In this document: in pieces, positions 36,993-45,270 of the stretch
Layout: the number at the start of each line of letters is the position of its first letter
Numbering within the stretch: position 1 is the stretch's first letter
From: Mycolicibacterium neworleansense
GTDB taxonomy: Bacteria; Actinomycetota; Actinomycetes; Mycobacteriales; Mycobacteriaceae
Direction: 5' to 3'
Assembly: GCF_001245615.1 (NCBI RefSeq)
Contig: NZ_CWKH01000003.1
Location: 1,116,001-1,180,000 of the forward strand
Length of the DNA stretch: 64,000 bases
Made by a program: the position numbers and the translations under genes
Notes under the pieces: model-generated
The model's database searches: none
What the model was told of the DNA's origin: nothing
Seen by the model: the letters and a program-made list of their open reading frames with translations, nothing else

Positions 36993-37568
36993 ATGACGAT
37001 CAACAGGCTCTCCGCAGCGAGCACGGCAGCAGTGCTGACCGCGGCTGCGCTGGCGTTTCCCGCGTCGGCCACGGCTGCCGCGAACTCCTCCGTCACCTCG
37101 ATTCCGAGCCCGCAGGGCGACATCGAGATGCACGTCAGCGCCGACTGCGCGGGCACCCAGTGCACGTTCAACACGCAGGCCAACCTGCTCACGCCGGACG
37201 GACCCATCGGGTTCCCGGGTGATACGTGGGCACGGCAGACCATCACCCTGCGGAGCACGAACAAGGACACCTGGCAGGAGGCCTCCTACAGCGCCCCGGC
37301 CGGGATGCCGCGGGAGATCAAGGGCTCCAACCACGACAACGTGCTGTCGAAGCTCTACCGCTCGATCAACAAGGTCGAGATCTCGGCGACCTACTTCGGC
37401 GGCGGGCCGATCGAACGCTTCCGCATCGAGGGCATATCGACCCCCACCGAGTGGCGGACCGGTCAGCCGAACACCAAGGACCAGTTCATCATCTGCTCAG
37501 TCATCCAGGTGGTGTTCGGCGGCGTCAACCTGACCACGCCCACCGCCTGCACCCAGACCGGCTTCTGA
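36993..37568 (+). CDS. Secreted protein, Rv3572-like
   Basis: 191 aa with a clear Sec signal peptide (INRLSAASTAAVLTAAALAFPASATAAA). Four cysteines in the mature part (CAGTQC near the N-terminus; CS and AC near the C-terminus) could form two disulphides. No enzymatic motif is seen. ATG 36993 is preferred over TTG 36987. Between kshB and fadE34 it occupies the place of Rv3572, a conserved but uncharacterised member of the cholesterol locus. Its last 72 bases overlap the convergent SRPBCC gene. Confidence 0.75.
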   Translation: MTINRLSAASTAAVLTAAALAFPASATAAANSSVTSIPSPQGDIEMHVSADCAGTQCTFNTQANLLTPDGPIGFPGDTWARQTITLRSTNKDTWQEASYSAPAGMPREIKGSNHDNVLSKLYRSINKVEISATYFGGGPIERFRIEGISTPTEWRTGQPNTKDQFIICSVIQVVFGGVNLTTPTACTQTGF

Positions 37569-38012
37569 CATGTGCTTGTCCACGAGCCTGCGCCACCGGC
37601 GGTGCCGGTACGCGTAGATCCCGCGGGCAAGCGCCACCACCACGGAAGTGAGCCGGCCGGCGTCGATCTCGACGGTGTCGCTGTACCGGCACGACCGATC
37701 GGTGACCGGTTCGACGTGCAATGTGTGGTCCCAGGACCGCAGCACCCCGCCGTACTCATGGGTGCGGATCGTGCGCGTGGCGCCGTCGACATCGAGCACT
37801 TCGATGGTGTGGCGGTAGGCCGGGATCACGTGGAACGCGAACAGCCAACCGGTGCCCCGGTCCCCTGCCTGGAACGGTTCGGTGCGGCCGGCCAGGGCCG
37901 GCACGCCGAACAGGCCGCGACAAACATAGAGAAATGTCGGGACCTGCTGCATGGCCTGCCACACTCGTTCGGTGTCGGTGGGCAGAATCGTCTCAACGTG
38001 GATGCGCTGCAT
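37497..38012 (-). CDS. SRPBCC (START-like) family protein
   Basis: 171 aa, beginning with the family pattern MQRIHVETILPTDTERVWQAMQQVP and a central antiparallel-sheet region with YRHTIEVLDVDG and GGVLRSWDHTL. Such proteins bind hydrophobic ligands in a cavity. The last 24 or so codons overlap the 3' end of the convergent secreted-protein gene, and the Gly/His/Asp tail encoded there may be a by-product of the overlap. The true stop could be affected if either 3' end is in error. Confidence 0.65.
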   Translation of the reverse strand: MQRIHVETILPTDTERVWQAMQQVPTFLYVCRGLFGVPALAGRTEPFQAGDRGTGWLFAFHVIPAYRHTIEVLDVDGATRTIRTHEYGGVLRSWDHTLHVEPVTDRSCRYSDTVEIDAGRLTSVVVALARGIYAYRHRRWRRLVDKHMSEAGLGAGGGRGQVDAAEHHLDD

Positions 38013-38072
38013 GTCACCAATTTTCGAGCGCCACGCAGCGGCTGACTACTCGCTTTTCGTGCGGAGGTGACG

Positions 38073-38690
38073 ATGACCCCCACCGACCGGTTTCGTGCCC
38101 GCAAGCAGCCCAGACAACAGCGTGCCGTGGAAACCCGCCAGGCCATCCTCGAGGCGGCGGCTCGCATTTTCGCCGAATACGGATATGCCGCGGGCACCAC
38201 CAACCGCATCGCCGAAGCAGCGGATCTGTCGATCGGATCGCTGTATCAGTACTTCCCGAACAAGGACGCGATCCTGTCTGCGCTGACCGACGCACACGTC
38301 GACGCCGGTACGGCGCTGCTGCGCGAGCGCACGGCCGCGGGCCTGCCCGAATCCCTCGAAGACCTGCTGCGCGTGTTCGTCCGGGCGGCCATCGACAACC
38401 ACCGCGACGACACCCGTCTGCACCGCGTGCTGTTCGAAGAAGCCCCACGGTCACCGGCCCTGCTGAACCGGTTGCACCACACCGAAGAAGAGGCGGTCAG
38501 CGCGGCAAAAGCGTTGCTGGACAACCATTCCGACGTGACGGTGACCGACACCGCGTTCGCGGCGCGCATGGTGGTGGCGACCGTGGAGTCGCTGACCCAC
38601 CGGCTGCTGGCCTGTGAGAAGCCCGCCGGCGCCGAACAACTCGAGGACAGCATCGTCACGATGCTGGCGGGGTATCTACGAGGTCGCTGA
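38073..38690 (+). CDS. TetR family transcriptional regulator
   Basis: 205 aa with HTH AGTTNRIAEAADLSIGSLYQYF after a basic N-terminus (RARKQPRQQRAVETR). ATG 38073 follows GGAGG at 6 bases. It stands between an SRPBCC gene (divergent) and fadE34 (convergent, adjacent stop codons). No KstR-like or other convincing palindrome lies in the 60-base gap to the divergent gene, so its target is not clear; the SRPBCC gene is the nearest candidate. Confidence 0.83.
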   Translation: MTPTDRFRARKQPRQQRAVETRQAILEAAARIFAEYGYAAGTTNRIAEAADLSIGSLYQYFPNKDAILSALTDAHVDAGTALLRERTAAGLPESLEDLLRVFVRAAIDNHRDDTRLHRVLFEEAPRSPALLNRLHHTEEEAVSAAKALLDNHSDVTVTDTAFAARMVVATVESLTHRLLACEKPAGAEQLEDSIVTMLAGYLRGR

Positions 38691-40820
38691 CTAGCGGGGC
38701 AGGCCGAGCAACCGCTCACCGGCGACGGTCAGCAGGATCTGCTCGGTTCCGCCCGCGATCGTCAGGCAGCGGGTGTTGAGGAAGTCGTGCACCTCCTGGT
38801 TACGCACCACGCCCCCGCCGTCGGACAGTTCCAGCCGGAACTCCGCCAGCGTCTGGCGGTAGCGAACCCCGATCAGCTTGCGGGAGCTGGCCTGCGCGCC
38901 GGTGTCCTGGCCGCTGACCGCCAGCTGGGCGATCCGCTGATCCAGCAGTGAACCCACCTGGGCCGTCAGGATCAACCCGCCGAGGCGGTCGAGATCGGCC
39001 GGATCCACGTCCGGCTTCGCACCGAGGGTGCGCAGCAGTTCCTCCATCGGATTGCCCAGCGCGGTACCGCCGGCCATCGCCACCCGCTCGTTGGCCAGCG
39101 TGGTGCGGGCCAGCCGCCAGCCGTCGTTGACGGTGCCCACCACCATCTCGTCGGGCACGAACACGTCGTCGAAGAACACCTCGTTGAACAGCTCGTCACC
39201 GGTGATCTCGCGCAGCGGGCGGATCACGATGCCCGGCGTCTTCATGTCGATCAGGAAGTAGGTGATGCCCTTGTGCTTGGGAGCGTCTGCGTCGGTGCGG
39301 GCCAGGCACACGCCCCAGTGCGCCTTCTGCGCCGCCGAGGTCCACACCTTCTGCCCGGTCAGCTTCCAACCCGGCTCACCGTTCGGGCCTTCGGCGCGAA
39401 CAGCTTTCATGCGCAGGGCGGCCAGGTCGGAACCCGCACCCGGCTCGGAGAACAGCTGGCACCAGGCCAGGTCACCGCGCAGGGTGGCCGGCACGAACTG
39501 GTCGATCTGCTCGGCGCTGCCGTGCTCCAGGATGGTCGGGACCGCCCACCAGCCGATCACCAGATCCGGGCGCTCCACGTCGGCCGCGGCGAGTTCCTGG
39601 TCGATCAGGAGCTGCTCGGCCGGAGATGCGTTGCGGCCATAGGGCTTTGGCCAGTGCGGGGCCAGCAGGCCGGACTCGGCCAGGGCCACTTGACGCTTCT
39701 CCACCGGCAGCGCGGCCACCTCGGCGACCGCGGCGCTGATCTCCGGACGCAGGGCGGCCACCGACTCCAGGTCAATCCGCAGCTCACGGCGCACACCCTG
39801 CTGGGTGAGTGCCGACACCCGGCGGATCCAGCGGCGCTTTCCCCCGAGCGCGTGCGAGATCCCGTATGCGCGACGCAGATACAGATGCGCTTCGTGTTCC
39901 CAGGTGATGCCGATACCGCCGAGCACCTGGATGCAGTCCTTGGCGTTGGCCTCGGCCGCATCCACGCCCGCGGCCGCAGCCACCGCAGCGGCGATCGACA
40001 ACTGGGAGTCGTCGGATTCCGATACCGCGCGGGCGGCGTCGGCTGCCGACACCGAGATCTGCTCGGAACGCAGCAGCATCTCGGCGCACATGTGCTTGAC
40101 CGCCTGGAAGCTGCCGATCGGCTTGCCGAACTGCTCGCGCACCTTGGCGTACTCGGTGGCCGTCTGCAGGGTCCAGCGCGCCAGCCCGGCGGCCTCGGCG
40201 GCCAGGACCGTCGCGGTGATGTCGGAGAACCGCTGCCGCGAAACGTCGAGCACCTGCGCCGGCGCCGAATCCAGCACCACCCGGGCCAACGGCAGCGAGA
40301 AGTCGGTGGCGGTGAGCAGTTCGATGCCCACCCCGGCGGCACTCGCATCGACCAGAACCACGCGATCGCCGGCAGGCAGCAACAGCACCCCGGCGGCGTC
40401 GGCGCCCAAGACGTACTCGGCGGTGCCCGACACCGTGTCACCGTCGAGGCGCAGGTCAGCGTCCAGCGCCGCACCCGCGGTGCGCTCACCCGACACCAGG
40501 GCCTCCAGTACCGCCTCGTCGCTCACGACCAGGGTGGCCAGGGCGGTCGTCGACACCGGACCGGGCACCAGAGCGGCAGCGGCCTCGTCGACCATGGCGC
40601 ACAGGTCCTCGACCGTGCCGCCGGCCCCGCCCTGCTCCTCGGGGACCGCAACGCTGAAGATCCCTAGTTCGGCGAGTCCCTGAAACGGTGAGCGCCACGC
40701 ATCGGCATCGTGTTCGGCCTCACGGACGGCGGCGGCCGTGGCGGCTGCGGCCGCCCAGCTCCGCACCAGGTCACGGGCGGCAAACTGCTCGTCAGTGATG
40801 GTCGCAGAAGCGCCGGACAT
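38691..40820 (-). CDS. fadE34: Fused tandem acyl-CoA dehydrogenase FadE34 (ChsE3)
   Basis: 709 aa, two ACAD domains in one chain. The first (to about 335) ends with REQFGKPIGSFQAVKHMCAEM and GIGITWEHEAHLYLRRAYG, as in the short steroid ACADs. The second has CQLFSEPGAGSDLAALRMKA, GQKVWTSAAQKAHW and a C-terminal GGTEQILLTVAGERLLGLPR. In M. tuberculosis this fused enzyme acts in steroid side-chain beta-oxidation. AGGAGG precedes ATG 40820. The KstR box at 40865 is shared with kstR. Confidence 0.92.
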   Translation of the reverse strand: MSGASATITDEQFAARDLVRSWAAAAATAAAVREAEHDADAWRSPFQGLAELGIFSVAVPEEQGGAGGTVEDLCAMVDEAAAALVPGPVSTTALATLVVSDEAVLEALVSGERTAGAALDADLRLDGDTVSGTAEYVLGADAAGVLLLPAGDRVVLVDASAAGVGIELLTATDFSLPLARVVLDSAPAQVLDVSRQRFSDITATVLAAEAAGLARWTLQTATEYAKVREQFGKPIGSFQAVKHMCAEMLLRSEQISVSAADAARAVSESDDSQLSIAAAVAAAAGVDAAEANAKDCIQVLGGIGITWEHEAHLYLRRAYGISHALGGKRRWIRRVSALTQQGVRRELRIDLESVAALRPEISAAVAEVAALPVEKRQVALAESGLLAPHWPKPYGRNASPAEQLLIDQELAAADVERPDLVIGWWAVPTILEHGSAEQIDQFVPATLRGDLAWCQLFSEPGAGSDLAALRMKAVRAEGPNGEPGWKLTGQKVWTSAAQKAHWGVCLARTDADAPKHKGITYFLIDMKTPGIVIRPLREITGDELFNEVFFDDVFVPDEMVVGTVNDGWRLARTTLANERVAMAGGTALGNPMEELLRTLGAKPDVDPADLDRLGGLILTAQVGSLLDQRIAQLAVSGQDTGAQASSRKLIGVRYRQTLAEFRLELSDGGGVVRNQEVHDFLNTRCLTIAGGTEQILLTVAGERLLGLPR

Positions 40821-40864
40821 GGTGGACCTCCTAGCCCCTAACGCGAGAAGTCCGTGCTTCCCAC

Positions 40865-40878
40865 TAGAACGTGTTCTA
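40865..40878. promoter_or_regulatory. KstR operator (fadE34/kstR)
   Basis: TAGAACGTGTTCTA is a perfect 14-bp palindrome matching TnnAACnnGTTnnA. It sits 45 bases upstream of fadE34 and upstream of kstR, so KstR should repress fadE34 and itself. Confidence 0.92.
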
Positions 40879-40971
40879 ATGGTGACAGTGTTCGACCGTC
40901 AAGTCGACCCGCATCACAGCAGGACACGTCCGTGTGTTTACCGGCGCGGAGGTGCGTAGAAGGAGATCGCC

Positions 40972-41091
40972 GTGCGTATCGTTTTCCACGAGGTACGCGA
41001 CGAGAGGGGGCCACACACCGCATGTCCAGCGCACCACAGCAGGCAGGCAGCGAATCGTCCGGGTCGGACACCCGACCGCGTGAGGTTCTGA
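40972..41091 (+). CDS. Possible 39-codon leader ORF upstream of kstR
   Basis: A GTG at 40972 is preceded by AGAAGGAGATCGCC, the strongest ribosome-binding site in the kstR leader. The frame runs 39 codons and stops with TGA at 41089-41091, two bases before the GTG 41094 used by the M. tuberculosis-type KstR start. The peptide is Arg/His-rich with no recognised domain. It could couple translation to kstR. It is not in frame with kstR, and expression is unproven. Confidence 0.35.
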   Translation: MRIVFHEVRDERGPHTACPAHHSRQAANRPGRTPDRVRF

Positions 41092-41093
41092 AC

Positions 41094-41699
41094 GTGGCAG
41101 TCCTTGCCGAATCCGAGCTCGGCTCAGAAGCACAGCGGGAGCGCCGCAAGCGCATCCTCGATGCCACCCTGGCCATCGCGTCCAAGGGCGGCTACGAGGC
41201 CGTCCAGATGCGGGCTGTGGCCGAACGCGCCGATGTCGCCGTCGGCACGCTCTACCGCTACTTCCCCTCCAAGGTCCATCTGCTGGTGTCGGCCCTCGGC
41301 CGCGAGTTCGAGCGCATCGACGCCAAGACCGATCGGGCCGCGCTGACCGGCGGTACCCCCTACCAGCGGCTGAGTTTCATGGTCGGCAAGCTGAACCGGG
41401 CCATGCAGCGCAACCCGCTGCTCACCGAGGCCATGACGCGGGCCTTCGTCTTCGCCGACGCATCGGCTGCGGGCGAGGTAGACCACGTCGGCAAGCTGAT
41501 GGACTCGATGTTCGCCCGGGCCATGAGCGACGGCGAGCCGACCGAGGACCAGTACCACATCGCTCGGGTCATCTCCGACGTGTGGCTGTCCAATCTGCTG
41601 GCCTGGCTGACGCGCCGGGCCTCGGCCACCGACGTCAGCAAGCGACTCGACCTGGCCGTGCGGCTGCTGATCGGCGCCGAGGACAAACCTAAGATCTAG
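41094..41699 (+). CDS. kstR: Cholesterol catabolism repressor KstR (TetR family)
   Basis: 201 aa from GTG 41094, whose N-terminus AVLAESELGSEAQRERRKR matches the M. tuberculosis protein as I recall it. The HTH is VQMRAVAERADVAVGTLYRYF; the ligand domain is highly conserved (RNPLLTEAMTRAFVFADAS). KstR binds 3-oxo-cholestenoyl-CoA-type ligands and represses the upper cholesterol regulon, including hsaADCB, kshB and fadE34 here. An in-frame ATG at 41022 would add 24 residues and is an alternative start. A leader ORF ends two bases upstream. Confidence 0.93.
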   Translation: MAVLAESELGSEAQRERRKRILDATLAIASKGGYEAVQMRAVAERADVAVGTLYRYFPSKVHLLVSALGREFERIDAKTDRAALTGGTPYQRLSFMVGKLNRAMQRNPLLTEAMTRAFVFADASAAGEVDHVGKLMDSMFARAMSDGEPTEDQYHIARVISDVWLSNLLAWLTRRASATDVSKRLDLAVRLLIGAEDKPKI

Positions 41700-41702
41700 C
41701 GG

Positions 41703-42446
41703 GTGAGCCTTCCCGCCAACCTCCAGGACGCACTGGCCCGGGCTGCACTCACACCCAGGCTGCTGATCACCTCCGATTTCGACGGCACCCTCGCCCCGAT
41801 CGTCAACAACCCGGCCGACGCGCGCCCGCTTCGCGCGGGTGCCGACGCCCTTGTGGCACTGGCTCAGTGTCCGAACACCTCCACCGCCCTGATCTCCGGC
41901 CGTGCGTTAGAGGTACTGCGCGAGCTGTCCGGGATGCCCGCGGCGGTGCACATGGTCGGCAGTCACGGCGCCGAATTCGACTCCGGATTCTCCCATCCCA
42001 TCGACCGCGGCCTGCTCGACCGGATAGCCGCCGAACTGAGCGCTATCGCCGCCGCCCGTCCCGGAGTGACCGTCGAACTCAAACCGGCGAGCGTGGCCCT
42101 GCACGTCCGCAACGCCGAACCCGGCGACGCCGAAGCCGCCCTGGCGCAGGCGCACGAATCCGCACAGGCATGGGATGCACAGCTGACCAAGGGCAAGGCC
42201 GTGCTCGAGTTCGCGGTGATCAGCACCGACAAGGGCGAGGCGATCGACATCCTGCGCGACGAGCACCGAGCGTCCGCGGTGATCTACTTCGGCGACGACG
42301 TCACCGACGAGAAGGCGTTTCGCCGGCTGCGCGACGGCGACATCGGCGTCAAGGTGGGCCCCGGCGAGACCTTGGCCGGCTACCGCGTCGACGACCCCGA
42401 AGATGTCGTCGCCGCCTTGGAATTCCTGCTCGCCGCGCGCCGCTGA
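41703..42446 (+). CDS. otsB: Trehalose-6-phosphate phosphatase
   Basis: 247 aa HAD-type phosphatase. Motif I is SDFDGTLAP, with the nucleophile and acid-base aspartates, the cap has GSHGAEF, and motif IV is YFGDDVTDEKAF. It removes phosphate from trehalose-6-phosphate. GTG 41703 lies three bases after the kstR stop, so the gene is probably read with kstR. It is close in size to single-domain OtsB enzymes. Followed by a 61-bp palindromic element. Confidence 0.87.
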   Translation: MSLPANLQDALARAALTPRLLITSDFDGTLAPIVNNPADARPLRAGADALVALAQCPNTSTALISGRALEVLRELSGMPAAVHMVGSHGAEFDSGFSHPIDRGLLDRIAAELSAIAAARPGVTVELKPASVALHVRNAEPGDAEAALAQAHESAQAWDAQLTKGKAVLEFAVISTDKGEAIDILRDEHRASAVIYFGDDVTDEKAFRRLRDGDIGVKVGPGETLAGYRVDDPEDVVAALEFLLAARR

Positions 42447-42447
42447 C

Positions 42448-42508
42448 GCCGAAATGGCATTCCAGCAGAAGAAGTGCGAGTAATCGCCTGCCGGAATGCC
42501 GTTTCGGC
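42448..42508. repeat. 61-bp palindromic intergenic element, copy 2
   Basis: Arms 42448-42468 and 42488-42508 pair at 19 of 21 positions; the 19-base loop holds AAGTGCGAGTAAT, the reverse complement of the loop in copy 1. It lies between the convergent ends of otsB and the LacI gene, one base after the otsB stop and 7 bases from the LacI stop, so it could serve as a two-way terminator. Confidence 0.82.
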
Positions 42509-42515
42509 GAAAGGA

Positions 42516-43616
42516 TCAGGCCGGCGGGCCCGACGTCCGGCCCCGCACCACCTCGGTGGGAAGCACATCGATCACCGGCAGCCCGTCCCGCGGCGGATTG
42601 TGCAGCAGTTCACCGGCCCGGCGTCCCTTGGCCACACTGGACTGCACCACCGTGGACAGGCCGCGCCGCAACGCCTCCGGCACCCCGTCGAAACCGGTCA
42701 CCGTCATCTCCCCCGGCACGTAGATACCTCGCGAGCGCAGATAGTCCATGGCCGACAAGGCCAGCACGTCGGCAGTGCACATCAGCGCGGTGATGCGGGG
42801 ATTGGCGTCCAGCGCCACCTCGGCGGCCGCCCCTCCGGATGTCGGCAGATGGTCATAGCTCTCCACCACCGTCAGCGTGGCCGGGGCCAGGCCCGCGGCC
42901 GTCATCGCGTCATACACGCCGTGAATCCGCTCGCGCTGCACGTGAAAATGCGGGGACAACACCCGATCCGGGTCTGCCAGTGCGGGTTTCGTGCCCCCAT
43001 GCGGCCAGTCGCGGCCCAGCCGCATGGTCAGCAGGCCGATATCGCGATGGCCCAGCTCCAGCACGTGCTCGGCCAGCCGCCGCATCCCGCCGCGATCGTC
43101 GATGCTGATCCGCGACACCCCGGGAACGTCCTTGGGCTGATCCACCACCACGACCGGCAACTGACGCTGGCGCACCACCGGCAGATACGGATCATCGTCG
43201 GAGGCCGAATACACCACGAATCCGTCGACGCCGGCCGCGAGCACCGCCGCCGAGCCGTCCTCGAAACTGCGGTTGGGCCCGATCGCCACCAGCAGCAGCC
43301 CCTGCCCCACCGCCTCACACGATTCGGCAAGTCCGGCAACGAAATCCAGTGCGGCGGGGTCGCTGAAGGAGTAGTTGAGCGGCTCGGTGATGATCAACCC
43401 CACGGCTCCGGCCTTACGGGTCCGCAGAGAGCGCGCCACCGGATCCGGACCGGCGTAGCCCAGCCGTTTGGCCGCATCGAAGATCCGGTCGCGAAGCTCG
43501 GCGGACAACTGGTCAGGACGGTTGTAGGCGTTGGAGATCGTGGTCCGCGAAACCTTGAGTTCGGCCGCCAACGAAGCCAGAGTGGCCCGCCGTGGCGGGT
43601 GGGGACTCCGTGGCAT
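42516..43616 (-). CDS. LacI family transcriptional regulator
   Basis: 366 aa. The N-terminal HTH is ATLASLAAELKVSRTTISNAYNRPDQ with the hinge LGYAGPDPVARSLRTRKAG, then a periplasmic-binding-protein-like effector domain ending PTEVVRGRTSGPPA. By position it equals Rv3575c. Target and ligand are unknown; otsB (trehalose) and the zinc transporter (12 bases downstream of its start, same strand but later) are its neighbours. The loop VVVVDQPKDVPGVSRISIDDRGG is typical of sugar-sensing members. Confidence 0.87.
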   Translation of the reverse strand: MPRSPHPPRRATLASLAAELKVSRTTISNAYNRPDQLSAELRDRIFDAAKRLGYAGPDPVARSLRTRKAGAVGLIITEPLNYSFSDPAALDFVAGLAESCEAVGQGLLLVAIGPNRSFEDGSAAVLAAGVDGFVVYSASDDDPYLPVVRQRQLPVVVVDQPKDVPGVSRISIDDRGGMRRLAEHVLELGHRDIGLLTMRLGRDWPHGGTKPALADPDRVLSPHFHVQRERIHGVYDAMTAAGLAPATLTVVESYDHLPTSGGAAAEVALDANPRITALMCTADVLALSAMDYLRSRGIYVPGEMTVTGFDGVPEALRRGLSTVVQSSVAKGRRAGELLHNPPRDGLPVIDVLPTEVVRGRTSGPPA

Positions 43617-43627
43617 GCTTTCTGAGG

Positions 43628-44497
43628 CTAGTGGATCGCCGAATTCCTCACCCGGTCAACCGTCCACACCGCCAGCCAGAATCCGCAGGCGATCGTGACG
43701 ATCACGAAGCTCGGCGGCATGTTGAAGATTGCCGAGACCGTCAGCCCGGCCCACACCGACACCACGCTTATCCCGGTCGAGATGGCCATCGCGAGAATCG
43801 GCCGCGCGGTCACCATGATTGCCGTGGCGGCCGGGGTGACGACGAGGGCGAACAACAGCAGGGTGCCCACCGCCAGCACCGCCATCGTCACCGCGATCCC
43901 CAGCAGAACCATGAACAGCACCGACAAGGCGCGTACCGGCACCCCTTTGGCCTCGGCCACCTGTGCGTTGACCGACGCGAACAGCAATGGGCGAAAAACG
44001 AATACGACGGTGGCGGCCAGGACCACCAGCAGCGCGGTAAAGGTGAGCAGCTGCTGATGCGTGATGGCCAGCAGGTTGCCGAACAACACGTTTGTCAGCG
44101 TCGACGAGTTCTTGGTGGCCAACGAGTTGAAGAACAGACCGAACCCGGTGGCCAGGGCAAGCACCGTGCCGGTGGCCACCTCGCGGTCATGCGCCCGGCT
44201 GCCCAGCGCCCCGATCACCAGGGCGCCGCCGACACAGAACGCCAACAGCCCCATACCGACCGGAAGCCCGAGCAGCGCCGCACCGGTGGCGCCGGGAAGC
44301 CCGATGTGGGCCAGGGCGTGGGCGGCGAACGCGGTATTGCGCACGATGACGAAATATCCGATCAGGCCGGCGGCCAGTGCCACCAGCGTGCCGCCGATCA
44401 ATGCGTTGCGCATGAACGCGGAAGTCAGGATCTGCCACCAGTTGTGCTGGTAGCCCATCGCGAAGCTGCCCTGAGCCAGCAGCGCCACCGACATCAC
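43628..44497 (-). CDS. znuB: Zinc/manganese ABC transporter permease (ZnuB/AztB)
   Basis: 289 aa, about 8-9 membrane helices, of the ABC-3 metal permease family. It shows NTAFAAHALAHIGLPGATGAAL with the conserved His, and LLALVVTPAATA-like late helices (LLFALVVTPAATAIMV). The start overlaps the ATPase stop. It forms the membrane pore of the zinc importer with the ATPase and lipoprotein encoded just upstream on the same strand. The symbol is by family; the AztD-like neighbours suggest the AztABC subtype. Confidence 0.85.
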   Translation of the reverse strand: MMSVALLAQGSFAMGYQHNWWQILTSAFMRNALIGGTLVALAAGLIGYFVIVRNTAFAAHALAHIGLPGATGAALLGLPVGMGLLAFCVGGALVIGALGSRAHDREVATGTVLALATGFGLFFNSLATKNSSTLTNVLFGNLLAITHQQLLTFTALLVVLAATVVFVFRPLLFASVNAQVAEAKGVPVRALSVLFMVLLGIAVTMAVLAVGTLLLFALVVTPAATAIMVTARPILAMAISTGISVVSVWAGLTVSAIFNMPPSFVIVTIACGFWLAVWTVDRVRNSAIH

Positions 44498-45270
44498 CCA
44501 CTCCTCATGTACATCTGACCCAACGGGGTGTGGGCCACCTGCACCTTGGTTCCGTACAGGTGGGTCAGCAACTCGGCGTCCACCACCTCGTCGATGGCCG
44601 CGTGGTGGGCGTGCCCGTCGAGCAGATAGATCGCACTGTCGAGAACGCTCAGCAGCGGGTTGAGGTCATGGGCGACAACGAGAATGGTGACCCCGAGGTC
44701 CCGGTTGAGCCGGGCCAGCAACTGCACGATCTCGTGCTGGTTGCGGAGGTCGAGCGCGGCCAGCGGTTCGTCGAGGATGAGCATCTTCGGATGTCCGACA
44801 AGGGCATTGGCCAGGGCGATGCGCTGCCGCTGACCTCCCGACAGTTCCGACAGCCGCATGTTGGCGAACCCGGTGGCCTCGACCCATGCCAATGCCTCGT
44901 CGACCCGGGCCCGATCGGCGGCCGAGGTGCGGGTGAACCCCCACCGCCGTCCGGTGAGGCCCAGGGTCACCGCACCGCGGGCCCGGATGGCCTCCCCCGC
45001 GCCGGCGGCGTAATCCTGCGGGACGTAGCCGATGAGGTCGTTGTGCTCACCGGGCGCGCCACCGAGGACCTGCACGGACCCGGACGCCGCGGGCAGCAGG
45101 CCCAGCATGACCTGCAGCATGGTGGACTTGCCCGATCCGTTCGAGCCGATCAGCGCGACGATGCCGCCGGTGGGAATCTCGAAGGTGCCCTCTGACCAGA
45201 TCAGCCGCCCGCCGCGCACGGCACTGACGTCGTCGAAGACGAGGGCAGGCGGGTCTGCGCTGTCGGGCAC
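44494..45270 (-). CDS. znuC: Zinc ABC transporter ATP-binding protein (ZnuC/AztA)
   Basis: 258 aa ABC ATPase with Walker A GSNGSGKST, signature LSGGQRQRIAL, Walker B MLILDEP and the switch His in VAHDLN. GTG 45270 is chosen since it overlaps the substrate-binding protein stop by one base (TAGTG) and gives a normal ATPase N-terminus; a longer frame runs into that gene. It energises uptake by the adjacent permease. The operon order is binding protein, ATPase, permease. Confidence 0.87.
   Translation of the reverse strand: MPDSADPPALVFDDVSAVRGGRLIWSEGTFEIPTGGIVALIGSNGSGKSTMLQVMLGLLPAASGSVQVLGGAPGEHNDLIGYVPQDYAAGAGEAIRARGAVTLGLTGRRWGFTRTSAADRARVDEALAWVEATGFANMRLSELSGGQRQRIALANALVGHPKMLILDEPLAALDLRNQHEIVQLLARLNRDLGVTILVVAHDLNPLLSVLDSAIYLLDGHAHHAAIDEVVDAELLTHLYGTKVQVAHTPLGQMYMRSG

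Noticed and set aside
41022..41093. Longer kstR start at ATG 41022
   Set aside because: It adds 24 residues absent from the M. tuberculosis protein as recalled, and its spacing to a ribosome-binding site is poor; kept as an alternative.
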